Below are positions 26,166 through 33,863 of a stretch of DNA of 64,000 bases, piece after piece. Numbering within the stretch: the first letter of the stretch is position 1; every line of letters starts with the position of its first letter. Position numbers and translations under genes: made by a program. This DNA is from Homoserinibacter sp. GY 40078 (GTDB lineage: Bacteria; Actinomycetota; Actinomycetes; Actinomycetales; Microbacteriaceae): assembly GCF_008017545.1 (NCBI RefSeq), contig NZ_VRTZ01000001.1, positions 1,205,741 to 1,269,740 on the forward strand. Reading direction: 5' to 3'. The notes below the pieces were generated by a model. The model was not told the origin of the DNA, made no database searches, and was given only the letters and a program-made list of their open reading frames with translations.

Positions 26166-27434
26166 TCAGAACTCGGCCGACATGGGGCGCCCCTCGAGGT
26201 GCGCGATCATGTTGAGCACGAGGAAGTTCCAGTTCTGGAAACCCTTCGTCATGATCGGTTCGCCGCTGTCGGGGTGGTAGTACTCGTGCAGCGATCCCGA
26301 AGTCTCGAGGTCGCGGCCGAAGAGCTCGATGGTCTGCTCGGCGATGCGGCGCGCGTCGTCGTCGTATCCGTACTTCACGAGACCCCGGAAGACCATGTAG
26401 TTCGACATGCCCCAGATGGGCCCGAGCCAGTTCGACGGGTTGTTCGAGGCGCGCAGGTCGTACTGCTTCTCGAGCCGGGAGAGGGTGCGGATCCCGTAGC
26501 GGGCCGCGAAGGTGCGGGGATCGCGCAGGCGCTCCACCATCCGCTCCGCCTGCTCGGCCGAGGCGAGACCGGCCCACATGGGCAGGAAGCTCGACCAGTT
26601 GTCGATGCGCATGATGAGCGACGACCACCGGCGGGGCGCCCCGCGGTGCAGCCAGTCCTCGGGGTCGATATCGCGCAGGCCGATGTCGGCGCTGTAGAAG
26701 GTGCCGTCCCGCTCGTCCCAGAGGTGCGCGTTCATGGCATCCGCGAGGTCGCGCGCGCGCCCGCGCCAGCGGTTCGCGGCGGGCAGGTCGTCGAGCTCTT
26801 CGAGCAGGTAGCCGTAGGCGAGCAGCTCGCGGTAGAGCAGGCTGTTGAGGTAGACGGCCGCGGTGCTGCGCGGCGGACGGAAGTAGACGGACGGGTCGTT
26901 GTCGACGCCGATCGCGAAGTCGGTCTGCCAGTAGGCGAGCCCCGTCGCAGGGTGCACGTGGCTCTCGAGGTAGCGGTCGAGGAAGCGCTCGATCGCGGGC
27001 ATGCCCTCGCGGATCCAGGACGCGTCGCCGCTGCGCTGAGTGAGGAGCGCGGCGTGCTGGGCGAGCACCGGCTTGTGCATGTTCTCGGCGAACCCGCCCG
27101 CGCGGGTCGCGTCGCCGTGGATGAGGGTGCGCTCGGGGCGCATCTGCACGGGCATGACGCCGTCGGCGTCGGTGTGGTCGAGGAAGTTGCGGATCGAGCC
27201 CGCCTCGTAGTCGAAGAACCGGCCCCGCTGGTCGGTGTCGGCCTCCACCTGCCCCAGCACGATGCTGATCGACCAGGAGTCCCAGTCCCAGAGGGCGTCG
27301 GAGTAGTAGGGGGAGTTCGGGCTGCTCGGCACCGTATACGGATGGGTGAGCTGCCCCGCGGGTTCGCGCGTCATCTGAACGGCGTTCTCGCGGATGTGGC
27401 TCTCGAGCAGTCGGGTCCAGCGGTCCAGCATCAT
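26166..27434 (-). CDS. (alpha/alpha)6-barrel glycoside hydrolase (GH63/MGH1-like)
   Basis: Cytoplasmic glycosidase-like protein of about 422 residues with no signal peptide. Clan GH-G-like features: SDALWDWDSWS near residue 45, GGFAENMHKPVLAQHA, NWLGPIWGMSNYMVFRGL and the terminal TKGFQNWNFLVL. These resemble trehalase, GH63 and mannosylglycerate-hydrolase barrels. Two adjacent ATGs (27434, 27431) are possible; GGAG fits the second better. It has its own LacI-type operator although it directly follows the rhamnulokinase gene. The substrate is unknown, probably an oligosaccharide of the imported rhamnosides. Confidence 0.85.
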   Translation of the reverse strand: MMLDRWTRLLESHIRENAVQMTREPAGQLTHPYTVPSSPNSPYYSDALWDWDSWSISIVLGQVEADTDQRGRFFDYEAGSIRNFLDHTDADGVMPVQMRPERTLIHGDATRAGGFAENMHKPVLAQHAALLTQRSGDASWIREGMPAIERFLDRYLESHVHPATGLAYWQTDFAIGVDNDPSVYFRPPRSTAAVYLNSLLYRELLAYGYLLEELDDLPAANRWRGRARDLADAMNAHLWDERDGTFYSADIGLRDIDPEDWLHRGAPRRWSSLIMRIDNWSSFLPMWAGLASAEQAERMVERLRDPRTFAARYGIRTLSRLEKQYDLRASNNPSNWLGPIWGMSNYMVFRGLVKYGYDDDARRIAEQTIELFGRDLETSGSLHEYYHPDSGEPIMTKGFQNWNFLVLNMIAHLEGRPMSAEF

Positions 27435-27470
27435 CGCTCCAGGTTCCGGGCCACCGGGCCCGCACCTATT

Positions 27471-27484
27471 TTGACACGTTTCAA
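27471..27484. promoter_or_regulatory. LacI-type operator, TTGACACGTTTCAA
   Basis: Identical in all 14 bases to the cupin-operon operator at 14608-14621. It begins immediately after the rhamnulokinase stop and lies 37 bases before the glycosidase start, giving that gene separate control. Confidence 0.72.
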
Positions 27485-28906
27485 TCAGGGGAGGTAGCGC
27501 GTGACGGGGAAGTCCCGGATCACGAGCGCCCGCAGCGCCTCGAGATCGCCCGACACGAGCCCGTGCGCGCGCGCCTGCACGAGCACGTTGCCGATCGCGG
27601 TCGCCTCCACGGGGCCCGCGACGACGGGTAGCCCCGTCGCCCGCGCGGTGAGCCGGCACAACAGCGCATTCTGCGATCCGCCGCCCACGAGGTGCACGGT
27701 GCGGATGTCGACCCCCGAGAGCTCGGACGCGCGACGCAGCGTCGCCGCGTACGCCTCCGCGAGGCTCTCGAGGATGGAGCGCGTGAGCTCCGCGCGGGAC
27801 GCGGGGGCACGCATGCCGCGCTCCGCGAACCAGGCGGCGATGCGATCCGGCATGCCACCCGGAGCAAGGAACACGGGGTCGTCGGCGTCGAACACGGGCA
27901 CCTCGCCCTCCACCTGCTCGGCGGCGGCGAGGAGCTCGCCGAGATCCACGCGCTCGCCCGAGCGCTCCCAGTCGCGCACCGACTCGGACAGCAGCCACAG
28001 CCCCATCACGTTGTGCAGGTACCGCACCCGCCCGTCCACGCCGCCCTCGTTCGTGAACCCGGCGAGACGGCTCGCCTCTCCGAGCACGGGGCGGTCGAGC
28101 TCGACGCCGACGAGCGACCAGGTGCCGCTCGAGATGTAGGCGACGTCGCGATCCGTCGACGGCACCGCGACGACCGCGCTCGCCGTGTCGTGTGATCCGA
28201 CGGTCGTGACGAGCGCATCCGAGCTGCCGGTGCCGCGGCGGGCCGTGGGGAGCAGCGGACCGAGCACGGTGCCGGGGTCCACGAGCCCGCGAGCGAGAGC
28301 GGGTGGCAGATCGAGGAGCTCCATGAGGGAGGTATCCCACTCGCCGCTCGACACCTCGACGAGGCCGGTGGTGGAGGCGTTCGTGCGCTCCGCGACGCTG
28401 CGTCCGGTGAGCCAGAATGCGAGCAGGTCGGGCAGCAGCAGGAACGAGTCGGCGTCGTCGAGGGTGCCGGCGAGGCGGTCGGCGGTGAGCTGGAACAGGG
28501 TGTTGAACGGGAGGTGCTGCAGGCCGTTGCGGGCGTAGAGCTCGGCGGCGGAGACGCGCGCGTGCACCACCTCGACCGCCGCGAGGTTGCGCTCGTCGCG
28601 GTAGGAGTAGGGCTCGCCCAGCATCCGTCCGTCACGCAGCAGCGCGTAGTCGACCGCCCACGAGTCGATGCCGATCGAGGTCAGCTCGGGCGCGCGCCGC
28701 ACCGCCTCGGCGAGACCCTCGACGACGTTGCGGTAGAGCTCGGTGACGCTCCAGTGCAGGCCGTCGGGCGTGCGCACCGGCGAGTTCGGGAAGCGCGCGA
28801 CCTCCTCGAGTCGGAGGCCGTCGGAGCCTAGGTGTCCGAGCATCACCCGGCCGCTCGTCGCGCCCAGGTCGACCGCGGCGGCGGTGCCGACGCGTGCGGG
28901 GCTCAT
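27485..28906 (-). CDS. rhaB: Rhamnulokinase
   Basis: FGGY-family sugar kinase of 473 residues, phosphorylating L-rhamnulose to L-rhamnulose-1-phosphate. The N-terminal phosphate-binding motif is AVDLGATSGRVMLG, then GIDSWAVDYALL, SHDTASAVVAVP, SSGTWSLVGVEL and the adenosine-binding VHLVGGGSQNALLCRLTA, all typical of RhaB. It starts in an ATGA overlap with the upstream aldolase/dehydrogenase gene, so the two are translationally coupled. Confidence 0.94.
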   Translation of the reverse strand: MSPARVGTAAAVDLGATSGRVMLGHLGSDGLRLEEVARFPNSPVRTPDGLHWSVTELYRNVVEGLAEAVRRAPELTSIGIDSWAVDYALLRDGRMLGEPYSYRDERNLAAVEVVHARVSAAELYARNGLQHLPFNTLFQLTADRLAGTLDDADSFLLLPDLLAFWLTGRSVAERTNASTTGLVEVSSGEWDTSLMELLDLPPALARGLVDPGTVLGPLLPTARRGTGSSDALVTTVGSHDTASAVVAVPSTDRDVAYISSGTWSLVGVELDRPVLGEASRLAGFTNEGGVDGRVRYLHNVMGLWLLSESVRDWERSGERVDLGELLAAAEQVEGEVPVFDADDPVFLAPGGMPDRIAAWFAERGMRAPASRAELTRSILESLAEAYAATLRRASELSGVDIRTVHLVGGGSQNALLCRLTARATGLPVVAGPVEATAIGNVLVQARAHGLVSGDLEALRALVIRDFPVTRYLP

Positions 28907-30942
28907 CGCAGGAACGCGGCGGCGACGCCCGCGTCGACGGGGATGTGCAGCCCCGTCGTGTGGGAGAAGTCGGGACCGGTGATCGCGGCGACCGCGTTGG
29001 CGACGTTCTCGGGCAGCACCTCGCGCTTCAGGATCGTGCGCTGCGCGTAGAACTTGCCGAGGTCGTCCTCCTCGATCCCGTAGGTCTTCGCGCGGTTGGC
29101 GCCCCATCCGGAGGCGAAGATGCCGGACCCGCGCACCACGCCGTCCGGGTTGATGCCGTTCACCCGCACGCCGTGCTCGCCGAGCTCGACCGCGAGCAGT
29201 CGCACCTGGTGCGCCTGGTCGGCCTTCGTCGCCGAGTAGGCGATGTTGTTCGGGCCGGCGAAGACCGAGTTCTTGGAGGCGATGTAGACGATGTCGCCGC
29301 CGAGGCCCTGCGCGATAAGCGCTTTCGCCGCCGCCTTCGCGACGAGGAACGAGCCCTTCGCCATGATGTCGTGCTGGAAGTCCCAGTCCTTCTCGGTGGT
29401 CTCGAGCAGCGGCTTCGAGAGCGAGACGCCCGCGTTGTTCACGACGAGGTCGACCCCGCCGAACGCGAGGATCGCCTCGTCGAGCGCGCGCTCCACCTGT
29501 GCCGAATCGGTGACGTCGACCTGCACGCCGATCGCGACGTCGGTGGAGCCGAGCTCGGCGGCGGCCGCCTGGGCCTTCGCGAGGTCGAGGTCCGCGATCA
29601 CGACGCACGCGCCGTCCGCGGCGAGGCGGGTGGCGATGGCCTTCCCGATGCCGGACGCGGCGCCCGTCACGAAGGCGACGCGCGTCGCGTGCGACTTCGG
29701 CTTCGGCATTCGCTGCAGCTTCGCCTCTTCGAGTGCCCAGTACTCGATGCGGAACTTCTCGGCATCCGAGATGGGCGTGTAGCTCGAGATCGCCTCTGCG
29801 CCGCGCATGACGTTGATCGCGTTGAGGTAGAACTCGCCCGCGACGCGCGCGGTCTGCTTGTTCGCGCCGAAGCTGAACATCCCGACCCCGGGGACGAGGA
29901 CGATCGCGGGGTCCGCGCCGCGCATGGCGGGGGAGTCGGCGTCGGCGTGCGCCTCGTAGTACGCGGTGTAGTCGGCGCGGTAGGCCTCGTGCAGCTCGGC
30001 GAGGCGCGCGATCGACTCCTCGACGGATGCGTTGGCGGGCAGGTCGAGCAGCAGCGGCTTGACCTTCGTGCGCAGGAAGTGGTCGGGGCAGCTCGTGCCG
30101 AGCGCCGCGAGCGCGGGGGCCTTCTTCGAGGCGAGGAACTCGAGCACGCGCGGGTCGTCGGTGAAGTGGCCGACCATCGGCTTGTCGTGCGAGGCGAGTC
30201 CGCGGATGGTGGGGGCGAGGGCGGCGGCTTTCGCGCGGCGCTCCTCATCGGGCAGTGCCTGGTTCTTCTTCACCGTCGCGCCGAACGGGGTCTTCTTTCC
30301 CTTGCGGTCGATGTAGTCCTGGGCGGTGTCGATGATCCAGCGGCTGTTCTTCTCGGCCTCCGCGCTCGTGTCGCCCCAGGCCGTGATGCCGTGCCCGCCG
30401 AGGATGCATCCGATCGCCTTCGGGTTGGCGCGCTTGATCTCGGCGATGTCGAGTCCGAGCTGGAACCCGGGGCGGCGCCACGGCACCCACACGACCTTGT
30501 CGCCGAAGGCCTTCTTGGTGAGCTTCTCGCCGTCCTTCGCGGTGGCGAAGGCGATGCCGGCATCCGGGTGCAGGTGGTCCACGTGGGCGGCGTCGACGAG
30601 GCCGTGCATCGCGGTGTCGATCGAGGGTGCCGCGCCGCCGGTCCCGTGCAGCGTGTAGGCGAAGGCGGCGACCATCTCGTCCTCGCGCTCGACGCCGGGG
30701 TAGACGTCGACCATCGCGCGGAGGCGGTCGAGTCGCAGCACCGCGAGACCCGCCTCGGTGAGCGTGCCGAGGTCGCCTCCGGAGCCCTTCACCCACAGCA
30801 GCTCGACGTCGTCTCCGGTCACCGGGTCGATCGCCGTGCCCTTCGCGGAGGTGTTGCCGCCCGCGTAGTTGGTGATCTTCGGATCGGAGCCGAGCCGATT
30901 GCTGCGCTCGATGAGCTCGGCGGCGGGCGACTTCTTCGTCAT
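28903..30942 (-). CDS. rhaEW: Bifunctional rhamnulose-1-phosphate aldolase / lactaldehyde dehydrogenase
   Basis: Fusion protein of 679 residues. The N-terminal class II aldolase domain (about 1-420; NYAGGNTSAKG, HPDAGIAFA) splits L-rhamnulose-1-phosphate into dihydroxyacetone phosphate and L-lactaldehyde. The C-terminal SDR domain (about 425-679; VTGAASGIGKAIATRL, NNAGVSLS, YSATK) oxidises lactaldehyde to L-lactate. The same fusion is known in Bacillus (RhaEW, YuxG) and in rhizobia and actinobacteria. It connects the locus to the L-lactate dehydrogenase encoded at 39067. The promoter has a LacI-type operator of the ATCG-core variant. Confidence 0.94.
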   Translation of the reverse strand: MTKKSPAAELIERSNRLGSDPKITNYAGGNTSAKGTAIDPVTGDDVELLWVKGSGGDLGTLTEAGLAVLRLDRLRAMVDVYPGVEREDEMVAAFAYTLHGTGGAAPSIDTAMHGLVDAAHVDHLHPDAGIAFATAKDGEKLTKKAFGDKVVWVPWRRPGFQLGLDIAEIKRANPKAIGCILGGHGITAWGDTSAEAEKNSRWIIDTAQDYIDRKGKKTPFGATVKKNQALPDEERRAKAAALAPTIRGLASHDKPMVGHFTDDPRVLEFLASKKAPALAALGTSCPDHFLRTKVKPLLLDLPANASVEESIARLAELHEAYRADYTAYYEAHADADSPAMRGADPAIVLVPGVGMFSFGANKQTARVAGEFYLNAINVMRGAEAISSYTPISDAEKFRIEYWALEEAKLQRMPKPKSHATRVAFVTGAASGIGKAIATRLAADGACVVIADLDLAKAQAAAAELGSTDVAIGVQVDVTDSAQVERALDEAILAFGGVDLVVNNAGVSLSKPLLETTEKDWDFQHDIMAKGSFLVAKAAAKALIAQGLGGDIVYIASKNSVFAGPNNIAYSATKADQAHQVRLLAVELGEHGVRVNGINPDGVVRGSGIFASGWGANRAKTYGIEEDDLGKFYAQRTILKREVLPENVANAVAAITGPDFSHTTGLHIPVDAGVAAAFLR

Positions 30943-30983
30943 GGGAGTTTCTCGTCCTCTGGGTCGCGGGCGCGGTGCGTCCT

Positions 30984-30997
30984 GTGAATCGTTTCAA
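30984..30997. promoter_or_regulatory. Rha-type operator, GTGAATCGTTTCAA
   Basis: A near-palindromic 14-mer with ATCG core. The identical 14 bases occur (inverted) before the rhamnose isomerase gene at 32674-32687. It lies directly downstream of the -10 hexamer of the aldolase promoter. Confidence 0.75.
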
Positions 30998-31026
30998 ATC
31001 CTACCGACCCCCACCTCGACGCGCAA
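30998..31026 (-). promoter_or_regulatory. Promoter of rhaEW-rhaB
   Basis: On the minus strand: TTGCGC (31026-31021), 17 bases, TAGGAT (31003-30998). The operator follows without a gap. Confidence 0.6.
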
Positions 31027-31043
31027 CCGCCCAACGGCGAGCC

Positions 31044-31123
31044 CTCGGCCCCGTGAGAGTACGCACTTCTGCGTACTCTCACGCGCCGCGGGCCGCAGAA
31101 GTGCGTACTCTCACGGAGCCGAG
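31044..31123. terminator. Dispersed palindromic element B, copy 1
   Basis: 30-base arms (31044-31073 against 31094-31123, one mismatch) containing GTGAGAGTACGCACTTCTGCG. An internal palindrome (GTGAGAGTACGCA / TGCGTACTCTCAC, 31053-31082) allows an alternative fold. It lies after the rhamnose mutarotase gene and before the rhaEW promoter on the minus strand, so it insulates two rhamnose units. A second copy is at 63521-63586. Confidence 0.82.
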
Positions 31124-31136
31124 AGGGCGCGGGAGC

Positions 31137-31469
31137 TCAGGGGAGCTGGTCCTCGAGGTGGAACACCTCGGCGAGGCGCGGGGCGCCCTGGTCGGGGCGC
31201 GCGCCGGGGAGCGCCACGAAGAAGTCCGCCGCCTCGGCCTCCCACGCGGCGGTTCGCGGATCGGTTGCCAGGGCCGCCGCGGACGCCGCGTCGTCGTCGG
31301 TCTCGTAGTAGCCGATGAGCAGCCCGTCGTCCCGGAGGAAGAGCGAGTAGTTGCGGCGCCCGGCATCCGCGATCGCCTGCAGCATCTCGGGCCACACGGC
31401 CCGGTGCCGCTCGACGTACTCCGCCATCCGCCCAGGCTTCACCTGCAGCTGGAAGCAGACGCGCTCCAT
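31137..31469 (-). CDS. rhaM: L-rhamnose mutarotase
   Basis: Small dimeric ferredoxin-like protein of 110 residues that equilibrates alpha- and beta-L-rhamnose for the isomerase. Family features: RVCFQLQVKPGRMAEYVERHRAVWPEM with the catalytic histidine near residue 22, NYSLFLRDDGLLIGYYE with the substrate-contacting tyrosines, and W in AAWEAEAADFF. It follows rhaI by 16 bases and is probably cotranscribed. ATG 31469 gives the usual family length; an open frame upstream overlaps rhaI and is not used. Confidence 0.92.
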   Translation of the reverse strand: MERVCFQLQVKPGRMAEYVERHRAVWPEMLQAIADAGRRNYSLFLRDDGLLIGYYETDDDAASAAALATDPRTAAWEAEAADFFVALPGARPDQGAPRLAEVFHLEDQLP

Positions 31470-31485
31470 CGGATGCGCCCGCGCC

Positions 31486-32652
31486 TCAGGCGCCCCAGCC
31501 GGCCTGCGCGCCGCCGACGCGGCCCTCGACGATGCTCGCCGCGTAGCCGGATGCCGCATACGCCGCCATCGGGTCCGCCGGCAGGCCCTTCGCCTCGCGG
31601 TAGGCCGCGAGGGCCGGGCGAACGTCGGTGTAGAAGGCGTCCATGAGGATCTCGTTCGCCGCGAGCACGTCGCCCGAACGCTGCGCCGCGGTGAGCGCGT
31701 CGCGGTCGATGAGCAGCGCGCGCGCGGTCATCTCCTGCACGTTGAGCACGCTGCGGATCTGCCCGGGGATCTTGTCCTCGATGTTGTGGCACTGGTCGAG
31801 CATGAACGCCACATCCGAGTCGGTGCCGTAGCCGCCTCCGCGCACGACCTCCACGAGGATGCGGAACAGCTGGAACGGATCCGCGGCGCCCACGATGAGG
31901 TCGTCGTCGGCGTAGAAGCGCGAGTTGAAGTCGAACGAGCCGAGCTTCCCGAGGCGCAGCAGCTGCATGACGATGAACTCGATGTTCGTGCCGGGGGCGT
32001 GGTGGCCGGTGTCGAGGCACACCATGGCGCGGTCGCCGAGGGCTGCGACCTGTGCGTACGAGGTGCCCCAGTCGGGAACATCGGTGTGGTAGAACGACGG
32101 CTCGAAGAACTTGTACTCGAGCACGAGACGCTGGTCGGGGCCGATCCGGTCGTAGATCTTCTGGAGCGAGTCGGCGAGGCGGTCCTGTCGTCCGCGCATG
32201 TCGTCCTGGCCGGGGTAGTTGGTGCCGTCGGCGAGCCAGATCTTGAGGTCGCGGCTGCCGGTCTCGCCCATGATGTCGATGCACTCGTAGTGGTGGTCGA
32301 TCGCCTTCTGGCGGATGCGATCGTCGGAGTGCGTGACCGAGCCGAGCTTGTAGTCGTCGTCCTGGAAGGTGTTCGAGTTGATCGTGCCGAGCGCGACCCC
32401 GTGCTCGTCGGCGTGGCGGCGGAGGTCGGCGTAGCTGTCGACCTTGTCCCACGGGATGTGCAGCGCGACGGTCGGCGCGAGGCCGGTGTGCCGATGCACC
32501 TGGGCGGCATCCGCGATCTTCTCGTAGGGGTCACGCGGCACGCCGGGCTGGGCGAACACCTTGAAGCGGGTTCCGGAGTTGCCGAAGGCCCAGGAGGGGA
32601 GTTCGATGGCCTGCTCCTCGAGGAGCGGCGCGATCGCGGTGAGGTCGGTCAT
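31486..32652 (-). CDS. rhaI: L-rhamnose isomerase (TIM-barrel, actinobacterial/pseudomonad type)
   Basis: Metal-dependent isomerase of 388 residues converting L-rhamnose to L-rhamnulose. Metal- and substrate-binding segments: LVLEYKFFEPSFYHTDVPDWG, VCLDTGHHAPGTNIEF and FDFNSRFYADDDLIVGAADP. The C-terminal part matches the rhamnose catabolism isomerase of Pseudomonas type, not enteric RhaA. ATG 32652 has AGGGAAAC upstream. An in-frame extension to 32850 is ruled out because it would cross the promoter, the operator and the divergent regulator. Confidence 0.93.
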   Translation of the reverse strand: MTDLTAIAPLLEEQAIELPSWAFGNSGTRFKVFAQPGVPRDPYEKIADAAQVHRHTGLAPTVALHIPWDKVDSYADLRRHADEHGVALGTINSNTFQDDDYKLGSVTHSDDRIRQKAIDHHYECIDIMGETGSRDLKIWLADGTNYPGQDDMRGRQDRLADSLQKIYDRIGPDQRLVLEYKFFEPSFYHTDVPDWGTSYAQVAALGDRAMVCLDTGHHAPGTNIEFIVMQLLRLGKLGSFDFNSRFYADDDLIVGAADPFQLFRILVEVVRGGGYGTDSDVAFMLDQCHNIEDKIPGQIRSVLNVQEMTARALLIDRDALTAAQRSGDVLAANEILMDAFYTDVRPALAAYREAKGLPADPMAAYAASGYAASIVEGRVGGAQAGWGA

Positions 32653-32673
32653 GTTTCCCTGCTTGTCTCGTCG

Positions 32674-32687
32674 TTGAAACGATTCAC
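32674..32687. promoter_or_regulatory. Rha-type operator, TTGAAACGATTCAC
   Basis: The exact reverse complement of GTGAATCGTTTCAA at 30984-30997. It lies 21 bases before the rhaI start and just downstream of the promoter -10. Confidence 0.75.
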
Positions 32688-32695
32688 TATCGGCA

Positions 32696-32724
32696 ACAGT
32701 AGGACGTGGCGCGACGGAGGTCAA
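32696..32724 (-). promoter_or_regulatory. Promoter of rhaI-rhaM
   Basis: On the minus strand: TTGACC (32724-32719), exactly 17 bases, TACTGT (32701-32696), then the rha-type operator 8 bases further downstream. Confidence 0.7.
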
Positions 32725-32779
32725 GTCGTCCGTTCGGCTAACCTGGCCAGATCGCGCCCGACGGATCGGAAGGAACTCG

Positions 32780-33790
32780 ATGGCCGTCTCGATCCGCGAC
32801 GTCGCCGAGCTCGCCGACGTCTCCGTCGGCACCGTCTCGAACGTGCTCAACCGACCCGAGCGCGTCTCGGAGGCCGTGGTTGCCCGCGTACACGACGCGA
32901 TCCGCGAGCTCGGCTACGTGCGCAACGACGCCGCACGCCAGCTGCGCGCGGGACGCTCCAGCTCGGTGGGACTCGTCGTGCTCGACGCCCGCAACCCGTT
33001 CTTCACCGACATCGCGCGGGGCGCCGGCGACGAGGCATCCGCGCACGGGGTGTCGGTGCTCCTCGGAGACAGCGACCAGAACCTCGAACGCGAAGCCGCC
33101 TACCTCGATCTCTTCGAGGAGCAGCGCGTGCGCGGGGTGCTGGTGTCGCCGCTCGGCGACGAGGGCGAGCGGCTCGAGCGGCTGCGCGCGCACGGCACTC
33201 CGGTCGTGCTCGTGGACCGCCGAGCGGACGGCGGGGTGCTCAGCTCGGTCTCGGTGGATGACGTGGCCGGCGGCCGGATCGCCGTCGAGCACCTGCTCGA
33301 CCTCGGGCGCCGGCGGGTGGCGTTCGTTGCGGGCCCGCTCGGCATCCGCCAGGTCGGGGATCGACTGGCGGGGGCGCGTGAGGCCGTGGGAGCCGTGCCG
33401 GATGCGCGGTTGGAGGTGCTCGAAGGTGCGTCGCTCTCGGTGTTCGAGGGGCGCCGGATCGGCGAGCAGCTGCTGGCCCGCGATGCCGCCGAACGCCCGG
33501 ATGCGGTGTTCGCCGCGAACGACCTGCTCGCCGTGGGGCTGCTGCAGGCGCTCGTGATGGCGGGCGGGCTGCGAGTGCCGGACGACATCGCGATCGTCGG
33601 CTTCGACGACATCGACTTCGCGGAGGCGACGATCGTGGCGCTCAGCTCCGTGCGTCAGCCGAGTCGCCTCATCGGGCAGACGGCGCTGCGCATCCTCCTC
33701 GAGGAGGCCGACGACCCGACTCTCGCGCCGCGCCAGGTGGTCTTCCAGCCCGAGCTCATCACCCGAGCCTCTTCTCGTCCTCTGCGCTAG
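32780..33790 (+). CDS. LacI-family regulator, likely rhamnose repressor
   Basis: Repressor of 336 residues: HTH SIRDVAELADVSVGTVSNVLNRPERVS, hinge NDAARQLRAG, effector domain with FVAGPLGIRQVGDRLAGA and FDDIDFAEATIVALSSVRQP. It is divergent from rhaI and clearly a paralogue of the regulator at 25134. As the neighbour of rhaI it is the best candidate to bind the ATCG-core sites before rhaI and rhaEW. GGAAGGAA precedes ATG 32780. Confidence 0.92.
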   Translation: MAVSIRDVAELADVSVGTVSNVLNRPERVSEAVVARVHDAIRELGYVRNDAARQLRAGRSSSVGLVVLDARNPFFTDIARGAGDEASAHGVSVLLGDSDQNLEREAAYLDLFEEQRVRGVLVSPLGDEGERLERLRAHGTPVVLVDRRADGGVLSSVSVDDVAGGRIAVEHLLDLGRRRVAFVAGPLGIRQVGDRLAGAREAVGAVPDARLEVLEGASLSVFEGRRIGEQLLARDAAERPDAVFAANDLLAVGLLQALVMAGGLRVPDDIAIVGFDDIDFAEATIVALSSVRQPSRLIGQTALRILLEEADDPTLAPRQVVFQPELITRASSRPLR

Positions 33791-33850
33791 ACATGTCTCC
33801 GGCGCGAGAGACACCGCCGCGCGGGTGTCCGAGGCGCTCTAGACATGTCT
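33789..33850. repeat. Pair of AGACATGTCT palindromes
   Basis: The perfect 10-bp palindrome AGACATGTCT occurs at 33789-33798 (overlapping the regulator's stop region) and again at 33841-33850, both preceded by CT. They flank the gap between two facing genes. They are unlike the other operators here; the function is unknown, perhaps a transcription-factor site or a terminator remnant. Confidence 0.6.
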
Positions 33851-33863
33851 ATGGCAGACGACG

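Noticed and set aside
26166-28340. Long minus-strand frame giving the glycosidase a 300-residue N-terminal extension
   Set aside because: The extension overlaps the rhamnulokinase gene in another frame, has Arg/Ala-rich shadow composition and would swallow the operator at 27471; the ATG pair at 27431-27434 gives the normal domain.
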